Assembly: GCA_027449105.1 (NCBI GenBank)
Contig: DAIDMG010000009.1
Span: 1 to 41,116 of the forward strand
DNA length: 41,116 bases
Origin: Acidiphilium sp.
Lineage (GTDB): Bacteria; Pseudomonadota; Alphaproteobacteria; Acetobacterales; Acetobacteraceae
Reading direction: 5' to 3'
This document shows positions 8,332 through 15,265 of the stretch, piece after piece. Numbering within the stretch: position 1 is the first letter of the stretch; the number at the start of each line of letters is the position of its first letter. The notes beneath the pieces were generated by a model. It was not told the DNA's origin. It ran no database searches and worked only from the letters and a program-made list of their open reading frames with translations. Made by a program: the position numbers and the translations under genes.

Positions 8332-8358
8332 GGCCCGCACGGAGCGGGCCTTCCGTGC
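8332..8358 (+). promoter_or_regulatory. Overlapping alternative hairpins upstream of the phosphotransacetylase gene
   Basis: GGCCCGC (8332-8338) pairs with GCGGGCC (8344-8350). GCACGGA (8337-8343) can instead pair with TCCGTGC (8352-8358). The two 7-bp stems overlap and exclude each other. There is no T-run after the first stem except TT. It may be a decayed terminator or a leader switch, about 70 to 95 bases before the start codon. Confidence 0.4.
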
Positions 8359-8426
8359 ATTGGCCTGAACTTATACGCAAGCGGCTGGAAAGGCAAAAAG
8401 ATTTGAAAGCATCGACATTTCCACGC

Positions 8427-9812
8427 ATGTTGTCAGTGATCACCAATCGGACCTTCGACGAAATTGCCGTCGGGGACAGTGCTAGCATGACTCGAACTTT
8501 GGATTGGGACGACATTGCTCTAGTTGAGCGTCTTTCTGGCATTCTTAAACCGCCCCACGCCGATGTTGATGATGCCCGGCCAGCCATGCTTGACCATGTT
8601 ATGCTCCACGGAATGTGGGTGGCAGGATTGGTATCGACTGTGTTATGCACAAGGCTTCCGGGCCCTGGAGCTATCTATCTCAACCAAGAGCTAAAATTCG
8701 GGTCCTCAATTGGCTTGGGGGCTAGGGTAACCGCAATTGTTACCGTTACAAAGCTCTTTCCAGAAGAGCATCAGCTATTGCTTGATTGTCGAGCGATTGA
8801 CCAAGGCGGCAATGAAATCTTGCGTGGTACGGTGATGGTTCAAGCGCCAACGGAGCATAGGTCGCACCCGGTGATGACGTTGCCGGAGATTCGATTAACC
8901 CGTCATGAGCGCTTCAGCGCGATCCTTGCGGAAGCAAAATCACAAGGACCTTACACCGTTGCGGTCGTGCATCCTTGTGATGTGGTGAGTTTGCAAGGCG
9001 CCGTTGAGGCAGCCGCTGCCGGATTGATTGATCCGGTCTTGGTGGGGCCGGAACAAAAAATACGCGTCATCGCCGAAGCGGCAGGAATCGATGTCGCCGG
9101 TGTCCGAGTTAAAAACGTCTTGCACAGCCGCGCAGCTGCCGCAGAAGCGGTAAAAATGGCAAAGGATGGGGCCGTAAAAATGTTAATGAAAGGCGCCATT
9201 CATACTGACGAGTTGATGCATGAAGTTCTGCTTGCAGAGAATGGCTTGCGGACAAGCAGACGCCTGTCGCATGTCTACGTGATGGACGTGCCCAGCTATC
9301 CCCGGCCGCTGTTGGTTACGGATGCCGCGATCAACATCGCTCCAGGGCTCGAAGTCAAACGCGATATCGCGCAAAATGCGATTGATCTTGCACACATGAT
9401 CGGGATCGAGCGGCCGAAAGTCGCGGTACTTGCTGCTGTGGAGACGGTAAATCCCGCAATGTCTTCGACCCTTGATGCGGCTGCACTCAGCAAAATGGGG
9501 CAACGTGGGCAGATTACTGGCGGGATAGTGGATGGTCCACTCGCTCTCGACAATGCTGTCAGCCCTGTTGCCGCGGCCGGAAAATGTATCATGTCCGAGG
9601 TGGCTGGCCAGGCTGATATTCTCCTTGTTCCGAACATCGAAGCCGGTAACATGGTTGCAAAACAGCTTACTTTCTTGGCCGGGGCGGAAGCAGCCGGCGT
9701 TGTGGTCGGTGCTCGCATTCCCGTCATTTTGACGAGTCGGGCAGACGATTCCCGTACTCGCCTCGCATCGTGCGCGGTCGCGATCATGATGGCGGCCGAA
9801 CAAGGAGGCTAG
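8427..9812 (+). CDS. Bifunctional MaoC-like hydratase / phosphate acetyltransferase
   Basis: From ATG 8427 the protein has 461 residues, the usual size for this fusion. The ~100 residues upstream in the same frame are not conserved-looking and run through the hairpin region. TTG 8403, which has GGAAAGG before it, is an alternative start. Residues 1-145 form a MaoC-like hot-dog domain (RTFDEIAVGDSASMTRTL at the start). Residues ~160-461 form the PTA/PTB domain, with DVPSYPRPLLVTDAAIN and the C-terminal ILLVPNIEAGNMVAKQL and GARIPVILTSRADD motifs. The PTA half interconverts acetyl-CoA (or another acyl-CoA) and acyl phosphate. Acetate kinase is encoded 1 kb downstream on the other strand, completing acetyl-CoA to acetate with ATP gain. 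Confidence 0.9.
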   Translation: MLSVITNRTFDEIAVGDSASMTRTLDWDDIALVERLSGILKPPHADVDDARPAMLDHVMLHGMWVAGLVSTVLCTRLPGPGAIYLNQELKFGSSIGLGARVTAIVTVTKLFPEEHQLLLDCRAIDQGGNEILRGTVMVQAPTEHRSHPVMTLPEIRLTRHERFSAILAEAKSQGPYTVAVVHPCDVVSLQGAVEAAAAGLIDPVLVGPEQKIRVIAEAAGIDVAGVRVKNVLHSRAAAAEAVKMAKDGAVKMLMKGAIHTDELMHEVLLAENGLRTSRRLSHVYVMDVPSYPRPLLVTDAAINIAPGLEVKRDIAQNAIDLAHMIGIERPKVAVLAAVETVNPAMSSTLDAAALSKMGQRGQITGGIVDGPLALDNAVSPVAAAGKCIMSEVAGQADILLVPNIEAGNMVAKQLTFLAGAEAAGVVVGARIPVILTSRADDSRTRLASCAVAIMMAAEQGG

Positions 9813-9845
9813 GTCAGGCTAAAAGATCGACACGAGATCAACTGT

Positions 9846-9859
9846 TTGATTTTAATCAA
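9846..9859 (+). promoter_or_regulatory. FNR/FixK-type operator before the Crp/Fnr regulator gene
   Basis: The sequence TTGAT-TTTA-ATCAA is a perfect FNR-type palindrome. A possible -10, CATTAT at 9885-9890, would place its centre near -44. It lies between the end of the phosphotransacetylase gene and the TTG start of the regulator at 9946, so autoregulation is likely. Confidence 0.8.
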
Positions 9860-9945
9860 GGACCAAAAGCGGCGTTTCCATCATCATTATCTAAATTTTG
9901 GTTGTTTTTTTTGATCAAATTCAGCTGGAATAGTGGAGAAGTGAG

Positions 9946-10677
9946 TTGGGGCCGGCAATCTACGCAATCCCGCTTTGCGGCGGAACGACGGCGCCCCGGC
10001 AGCTTCTGTCCTTTGAGGAACGCCGAAAATTATCGCATATTGCTTTGATTCGCCGCTTTGAGGCGGGGGCGTTCTTATTCCGGGAAACGGAGCAGGCAAC
10101 GGAAATCTTCAATATCGTGGCCGGTGTGGTGAAGACAACAACCACTCTTGCTGATGGGCGCCAAAGTACTGTCGCTTTCTTTTTCAATCACGATCTACTT
10201 GGTATGTTTGAGGCGGGCTATTATAGCCAAACCGCCGAAGCATTGACATCAGTGACCACCTACAGTTTTCCCATTGATTCGTTGGTGCCACTTCTACGAA
10301 AAGACCCCGATCTGCAATTTCATTTTTTTTCAAAAGTTTTGGATGAATTGCGAGTTGCCCAGCGACAGGCACTGGTGCTTGGCCGATTTGGCGCTGCCCA
10401 AAGAATTGCATTATTTCTTGATTTGCTTGATCGTCACCCGGAAATGCACCGGAGCGGTGGCCCGAGCATATCGATCCCGATGGACCGCTCAGACATCGCT
10501 GACTACGTCGGGCTCACCGTTGAAAGTGTCAGCCGTACACTTCAGCGATTACATCGCGCGGGTATCATTTATCTTGACGGACGACATGCATTTGAAATTC
10601 GCGATCGCGTTGCTCTTGATCGCCTGATTGGTGGTACGGTTGCCGCTGACGATCAGACGCTGTTTCCCGCTTTGTAG
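9946..10677 (+). CDS. Crp/Fnr-family transcriptional regulator, FixK/Dnr-like
   Basis: The 243-residue protein starts at TTG 9946, which has GGAG nine bases ahead; no ATG or GTG fits. An N-terminal cyclic-nucleotide-binding-like beta-roll (about residues 20-125) is followed by the dimer helix and a Crp-type HTH (about 150-225). The recognition helix LTVESVSRTLQRL has Glu193, Ser196 and Arg197. This is the E-xx-SR set by which FNR reads TTGAT, matching the boxes at 6350 and 9846. Only one cysteine (residue 11) is present, so it cannot hold the FNR iron-sulfur cluster. Its signal must come from elsewhere, as for FixK, or from another ligand, as for haem-binding Dnr. Confidence 0.9.
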   Translation: MGPAIYAIPLCGGTTAPRQLLSFEERRKLSHIALIRRFEAGAFLFRETEQATEIFNIVAGVVKTTTTLADGRQSTVAFFFNHDLLGMFEAGYYSQTAEALTSVTTYSFPIDSLVPLLRKDPDLQFHFFSKVLDELRVAQRQALVLGRFGAAQRIALFLDLLDRHPEMHRSGGPSISIPMDRSDIADYVGLTVESVSRTLQRLHRAGIIYLDGRHAFEIRDRVALDRLIGGTVAADDQTLFPAL

Positions 10678-10777
10678 AAAACGCCACCTACCTGAGGCGG
10701 TAGAAAGTCTGATAAACCGGACCGTAGGTTACGGCTGCCGCGTGATGTTCGTAAGGGTTTGGCCCTACAGCGCCGTT

Positions 10778-11956
10778 TTAACACCCTAGAATTCGGATCG
10801 TATGGCGTGCAATCATAGCTTCTTCGTCGGTCGGAATGACCCAAACGGCTACTTTTGATGCTTTGTCGCTGATCACCCGCTCATGTCGAATGTTCGCAGC
10901 TTCATCGAGGCTGATTCCGAGATGTGCGAGGGCTTGACAAATTTCCTGCCGGATCGGCGCAGCATTTTCGCCGACACCGGCAGTGAAGATCAATGCATCA
11001 AGCCCACCGATGGCTACCGTTAGCGATGCAATCTCGCAAGCGGCGCGATAACAGAACAAGGCAACTGCGCGTCGTGATTCGGCTCGTGAACTGGCAAGCA
11101 AGCTGCGCATATCTGAGGACTCGCAGGAGACGCCGAGCAACCCGGATTCATGGTACAGGAGATGGCTGATTTTAGCGGCTGTGAGTTTTTCCTGTTCCAT
11201 CATGTATAATAACACACCAGGATCCAGTGCACCGGTGCGCGTGCCCATCATCAAGCCGTCCAAAGCGGTGAATCCCATGCTGGTTCCAATCGATTTTCTG
11301 CTGAACATGGCACATGCGCTGGCACCGTTTCCGAGGTGAGCAGCGATGATACGCCGATCAGCGTTGATGGGATCCAGCTGCGCAAACCGCGAAGCTATAA
11401 ACTCATAGGAGAGCCCGTGAAACCCATATCGACGAACTCCTGCCACGTAATAACGTGCCGGTAATGGCATCCAAGTTGCGAGTTCCGGCATCCCATGATG
11501 GAATGCCGTGTCAAAACAGGCAATCTGTGGTAGGTCTGGACGAAGAGTTTTGATCGTATTGACTGGGGCAAGATTATGGGGCTGGTGCAGAGGAGCCAGC
11601 GGCGTCAGTCGCTCGAGGGCAATAATGATGTCCGGATCTAGACGCACGGGGGAAGAAAAAAGCGTGCCGCCGTGTACAATCCGATGACCAACGCCGACAA
11701 GCTTCTTTCCTTGCAGGTGTGATTCTGCCCACCTCAGTATAGGTTCTAACAGAGCTTCATGCGAAAGTTCGGCGCCGTCTTCCCAATGTTTGTCTGCGGT
11801 CTTCTGACCGGTCTCGTCGAAGCCTTCGAAATGAGGGGCGCTTCCGATGCGCTCGACATTTCCATGAGCCACCGGCTTTTGCGGAGGTGTCGTCTCGAAT
11901 ACACCAAACTTGATGCTTGACGACCCTGCGTTGATCGTCAAAACAGCGTCAGTCAT
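10778..11956 (-). CDS. ackA: Acetate kinase
   Basis: The 392-residue protein starts at ATG 11956 with GGAGAAG upstream; the in-frame ATG at 12037 lies inside hemN and is rejected. Family motifs are in order: LTINAGSSSIKFGVFE at the start, GHRIVHGG, CFDTAFHHGMP, YGFHGLSYE, AAHLGNGAS, MGFTALDGLMMGTRTG and FTAGVGENAAPIR. It phosphorylates acetate reversibly with ATP in the cytoplasm. It follows hemN by 14 bases on the same strand, so the two probably share a transcript. With the phosphotransacetylase gene it makes a Pta-Ack pathway split over two convergent units around the Crp/Fnr gene. Confidence 0.96.
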   Translation of the reverse strand: MTDAVLTINAGSSSIKFGVFETTPPQKPVAHGNVERIGSAPHFEGFDETGQKTADKHWEDGAELSHEALLEPILRWAESHLQGKKLVGVGHRIVHGGTLFSSPVRLDPDIIIALERLTPLAPLHQPHNLAPVNTIKTLRPDLPQIACFDTAFHHGMPELATWMPLPARYYVAGVRRYGFHGLSYEFIASRFAQLDPINADRRIIAAHLGNGASACAMFSRKSIGTSMGFTALDGLMMGTRTGALDPGVLLYMMEQEKLTAAKISHLLYHESGLLGVSCESSDMRSLLASSRAESRRAVALFCYRAACEIASLTVAIGGLDALIFTAGVGENAAPIRQEICQALAHLGISLDEAANIRHERVISDKASKVAVWVIPTDEEAMIARHTIRILGC

Positions 11957-11970
11957 GTACTTCTCCGCTA

Positions 11971-13335
11971 TCAGATTGCAGCGGCGTGGCGCATGGTTCG
12001 CGAAGAATCCGTCATGTTCAGGTAGGAATCGAAACATGCGGCCACATTGCGCAGGAAAGGTCTCCCCCTCTCCGGAACCAGGACGGTCCAGCCATCACGG
12101 CAAACCAGCCCGTCTTTTGCCAGAGTGTCAAGCGCTTGTAGCGCGTCGTTAAAAATTACGGGGCTCATTCGAGCATCCTCGGCCATTGCGGCAATGTCAA
12201 CGCGGCAATCGCACATGATCCGCTCAATAATTGTCCGACGCAATCGGTCTTCGCAACTCAACTCGATGCCGCGGGCAGTAGCCAGTCCGCCAGCCTCGAT
12301 CGCGCGAAGATAATTTGCGGTAGGCGTCTCGTTCTGTGCATAACCTTGCGGTAGTGAGCTGATCGCAGAAGCTCCGAAGCCGATCAGCGCATCACCCGCA
12401 TCCACTGTGTAACCTTGAAAATTGCGGGTTAAGGCAGGGGTTCCGCTTGCTTCGGCCATCCGGTCGCCAGGTTTAGCGAAATGATCGAGCCCGATCCGGC
12501 AATAGCCCGCGGCGACAAGAAGCTCCGCAGCTCGCTCTTGTTGCGCAAATCGAGCCTGGAAGTCAGGCAGCGCCTGTTCCGCGAGCACTTGTTGGCGTTT
12601 TTGGATCCAGGGTACATGAGCGTAACCGAACAGCGCTACCCGGTCTGGCTTCAACGTTAGTACCGAAGATATGGTGGCTGTGAGAGACTCGACGGTTTGG
12701 TATGGCAGTCCATAAACTAGGTCGATGTTAACTGACGTTGCCCCCGCTTTTCGCGCAGCCTGCGCTGCGCTTCTTGTTTCTTCTAAGCTCTGATGCCGGC
12801 CAATTGCCGTTTGCACCGCTGGCGCGAAATCTTGGACGCCCAGGCTGACTCGGGTGATCCTGAGGGCAGTGAGAGTGGCCGCCGCATCAGAAGGGAGGGT
12901 CCGAGGATCAATTTCGATGGCAACTTCGGTCTCGTTACTCGTGTCGAAATGAAAACCGATAGCTGTGTCAATGGCCCGCATGAGAGGTGCCGGAAGGGAC
13001 GTGGGTGTACCTCCTCCCCAGTGGACATGCGCAACTGGCAGACGTCGGCCAATTGCCGCGGCAGCACGACCAATCTCGATTTGCACTGCCTCGGCATAGC
13101 GTTCCAGGGCCGAGACGCTGTGTACGACCGTGGTATTGCATCCGCAGAACCAGCACAATTTATCGCAGAACGGGACATGGACATAGAGGGATAAGCGCGC
13201 TCTGCCCGGTATTTGCGTAAGCCAACCCGCTAGGATGTCTGGTCCTACACGAGAACTAAAAAGCGGCGCCGTTGGGTAACTCGTGTAGCGGGGCAGCCGA
13301 CGGTTGTGGCGGGCAAGAAAACTACGTGCGTCCAT
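11971..13335 (-). CDS. hemN: Oxygen-independent coproporphyrinogen III dehydrogenase
   Basis: The 454-residue radical-SAM enzyme starts at ATG 13335 (MDARSFLARHN, then RLPRYTSYPTAP). Earlier in-frame starts would cover the FNR-like site. The cluster motif CDKLCWFCGC (CxxxCxxCxC) is followed by HWGGGTPTSL and the HemN-type LVYGLPYQT segment. The C-terminal HemN domain is present. It makes protoporphyrinogen IX from coproporphyrinogen III without oxygen, supplying haem when oxygen is scarce. The ATG has no clear Shine-Dalgarno sequence. If the FNR-like box at 13375 acts at -41, the mRNA would be nearly leaderless. Confidence 0.95.
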   Translation of the reverse strand: MDARSFLARHNRRLPRYTSYPTAPLFSSRVGPDILAGWLTQIPGRARLSLYVHVPFCDKLCWFCGCNTTVVHSVSALERYAEAVQIEIGRAAAAIGRRLPVAHVHWGGGTPTSLPAPLMRAIDTAIGFHFDTSNETEVAIEIDPRTLPSDAAATLTALRITRVSLGVQDFAPAVQTAIGRHQSLEETRSAAQAARKAGATSVNIDLVYGLPYQTVESLTATISSVLTLKPDRVALFGYAHVPWIQKRQQVLAEQALPDFQARFAQQERAAELLVAAGYCRIGLDHFAKPGDRMAEASGTPALTRNFQGYTVDAGDALIGFGASAISSLPQGYAQNETPTANYLRAIEAGGLATARGIELSCEDRLRRTIIERIMCDCRVDIAAMAEDARMSPVIFNDALQALDTLAKDGLVCRDGWTVLVPERGRPFLRNVAACFDSYLNMTDSSRTMRHAAAI

Positions 13336-13374
13336 GATGGCATTGACCGATATGGATACCTGTACTCTGTTGCC

Positions 13375-13388
13375 ATGATCTTGGTCAA
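13375..13388 (-). promoter_or_regulatory. Imperfect FNR-type site before hemN
   Basis: The minus strand reads TTGAC-CAAG-ATCAT, matching TTGAT-N4-ATCAA at 8 of 10 defined positions. It is 40 bases before the hemN ATG. hemN genes are commonly controlled by FNR or FixK, which makes the weak match worth noting. Confidence 0.45.
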
Positions 13389-13468
13389 ATACGGTCACAA
13401 TGACCAACATTAATCCGGTCCAACCTGTGCTCAGGATCACTTCGGGGTTGCTCTTCGGCGACGCGACA

Positions 13469-13491
13469 GGTCAATATATGATATGGTCAAT
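13469..13491 (+). promoter_or_regulatory. Promoter of the ppx-like gene with flanking GGTCAAT repeats
   Basis: A -10-like TATGAT (13477-13482) lies between two direct copies of GGTCAAT (13469-13475 and 13485-13491). Related half-sites occur at 13383 and as the palindrome GGTCA-CAA-TGACC at 13393-13405. Their arrangement suggests binding of a regulator over the hemN-ppx intergenic region. Confidence 0.4.
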
Positions 13492-13524
13492 CGGTCGGCG
13501 TTGACGAGTGAGGGGACAGGCTTG

Positions 13525-14556
13525 ATGCGGCGGCATCACGGCGTAGTTGCTCGACGAGTCCTGCCGCCGGCTTTTGCCGCAATTGATCTCGGAACGAATA
13601 GCTGCCGAATGTTGAGCGGTGTTCCAAGCGGACGTGGGTTCCGGGTTCTCGACCGCTTCAGTCGTGTTGTTCGACTCGGTGATGGACTCTACCAAACGGG
13701 GATCCTCAGCGAAACAGCGATGCTTCGTGCAATCAACGCCTGGGAGATTTGCGCCGAGCGTCTGAGACAATGGCAGATTCGTGATCTTCGTGCCATAGCA
13801 ACCGGGGCTTGCCGCCAAGCGGAAAATGGCACCAACTTTGTACATCGTGCCCGAGCTGACACAGGTTTGCCGATCGAAATCGTTTCGCCACGGGAAGAGA
13901 TCAGGCTTGCGTTGGAAAGTTGCGCTTCTCTGGTTTGCCGAACAAAGCGGCGTGCCTTGCTGTTTGACATCGGCCGAGGATCCACCGATCTGGCTTGGGT
14001 TCGTGTTCCGGCCAACGACGATTCGACGCGTCGCATGCCGGAGTTAATCGGCTGTTATACGGTTCCGATCGGTGTCGCGACGCTTGCAGAACGGTGTAAC
14101 GGGTGGTGTGAAACGAAACCCGGTTTTGCTCGTGTCGTGGAAGAGGTGCGGAGCCTGCTCGGACCCTTCGAGCAAACGCACCGAATTAGCCAGGAAATCC
14201 GGCAGGGAGGGGTTCGGTTGGTCGGAACCAGCGGTACAGTGACGACAGTGGCAGGAATGGCTCTGAAGCTGCAACGCTACCAGCGCACGTTAGTTGACGG
14301 CACAATCCTGTCACAGCGCTTATTCATGCGCGGTGTCGTTTCGATTCGCAGCCTTGGACGCGAGGGCTTGGCACAGCATCCGTGCGTTGGACCTGCTCGG
14401 GCGGATTTTATTCTTCCAGGCTGCGCAATTCTTTTGGCTATCGCCGCGATGTGGCCTGTGCAGGAACTTGCTGTGGCTGATCGCGGTCTACGTGAAGGTA
14501 TGCTGCTTCAGCTGATTGAGTCCCACCGGAGGCGGCGACGCCGCACTAAGACGTGA
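13525..14556 (+). CDS. Ppx/GppA phosphatase-family protein
   Basis: From ATG 13525 (GAGGGG upstream) the protein has 343 residues. It is the short two-domain form of exopolyphosphatase/guanosine pentaphosphatase: AAIDLGTNSCRML near 18, RAIATGACRQAENG near 89, SPREEIRLALES near 121, and VGTSGTVTTVAGMAL in the second domain. The phosphate-binding loop reads DIGRGSTD (148-155), whereas the family norm is DIGGGSTE. Both a glycine and the acidic catalytic-site residue are changed. Activity on polyphosphate or pppGpp is therefore uncertain. It overlaps rlmE by four bases (GTGA), so the two are co-translated. Confidence 0.9.
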   Translation: MRRHHGVVARRVLPPAFAAIDLGTNSCRMLSGVPSGRGFRVLDRFSRVVRLGDGLYQTGILSETAMLRAINAWEICAERLRQWQIRDLRAIATGACRQAENGTNFVHRARADTGLPIEIVSPREEIRLALESCASLVCRTKRRALLFDIGRGSTDLAWVRVPANDDSTRRMPELIGCYTVPIGVATLAERCNGWCETKPGFARVVEEVRSLLGPFEQTHRISQEIRQGGVRLVGTSGTVTTVAGMALKLQRYQRTLVDGTILSQRLFMRGVVSIRSLGREGLAQHPCVGPARADFILPGCAILLAIAAMWPVQELAVADRGLREGMLLQLIESHRRRRRRTKT

Positions 14557-15221
14557 GTCCCAGCTCTTTGCCACCTAATCGGCGCGGAGCTGTGCGCCTA
14601 AAATCGGCACGCAAGCATAGCCTTTCGTCGCAGCGATGGCTCGAGCGGCAACTGAACGATCCATATGTTCAAGCAGCAAAGGCGCAAGGATATCGCTCGC
14701 GCGCAGCTTTCAAGCTGATTGAGCTTGATGAGCGCTATAAATTGATCCGCGCCGGCGCGCGCGTGGTTGATCTGGGCGCAGCGCCAGGAGGATGGACGCA
14801 AGTCGCCCTGAAACGTGGTGCGGGGCGGGTCGTAGGTGTTGATTTGCTGCCGATCGAGCCCATCCCGGCCGCAACATTCCTGACTGGTGATTTTCAAGAT
14901 GAGGAAGTTGAGAGGGAGTTACTTGCCGTACTAGGTGGTGCGGCAGATCTCGTCTTGTCAGATATGGCGCCAAATACCACCGGGCATGCGGCAACGGATC
15001 ACCTGCGGATCTTGGCGCTGGCCGATTTAGCGCTGGCGTTTGCAGAGCAGGTACTTAGACCTGGCGGAGCATTTGTGACCAAATTATTCCAAGGCGGTGC
15101 CCAAGCGCCTATGCTGGCAACGTTAAAGCGACGGTTTTCTGTCGTTCGTCACGCGAAGCCGGGAGCTAGTCGAAAGGAAAGCCGAGAACTGTACCTGATC
15201 GCCAGCGGGTTTCGCGAGTGA
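14553..15221 (+). CDS. rlmE: 23S rRNA (uridine-2'-O) methyltransferase RlmE/FtsJ
   Basis: The 222-residue protein starts at GTG 14553, overlapping the stop of the upstream gene. The S-adenosylmethionine site VVDLGAAPGGWTQVAL is near 70, and the K-D-K-E catalytic set is present: Lys in YRSRAAFKLIE, Asp in LSDMAPNTTG, Lys in FVTKLFQGG and Glu in SRKESRELY. It methylates the universally conserved uridine of the 23S A-loop during late 50S assembly. Confidence 0.95.
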   Translation: MSPSSLPPNRRGAVRLKSARKHSLSSQRWLERQLNDPYVQAAKAQGYRSRAAFKLIELDERYKLIRAGARVVDLGAAPGGWTQVALKRGAGRVVGVDLLPIEPIPAATFLTGDFQDEEVERELLAVLGGAADLVLSDMAPNTTGHAATDHLRILALADLALAFAEQVLRPGGAFVTKLFQGGAQAPMLATLKRRFSVVRHAKPGASRKESRELYLIASGFRE

Positions 15222-15265
15222 TCGAACATGTGGCCGGCGTAGTTCCAAAGTCCCGTGTCCCGCTG

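Larger units (their letters stand above)
6370..8426. other. About 2 kb region without a convincing gene
   Basis: All frames in this stretch are short, lack ribosome binding sites and show no recognisable family. Visible items are a 77-codon start-less frame at 6639-6869, a minus-strand terminator at 7206-7236 and paired alternative hairpins at 8332-8358. A plus-strand frame at 6910-7098 (62 residues, hydrophobic LYFVFVGAFAGL stretch) is possible but unsupported. The frame at 7942-8406 looks like a chance frame. Gene decay, small RNAs or lineage-specific short genes could each explain the region. Confidence 0.5.

Noticed and set aside
7942-8406. 154-codon plus-strand frame before the phosphotransacetylase gene
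   Set aside because: It runs through the hairpin region into the next gene's leader, without recognisable domains; a phasin identity was considered but the sequence does not support it.
9183-9803. 206-codon minus-strand frame
   Set aside because: Shadow of the PTA domain on the opposite strand.
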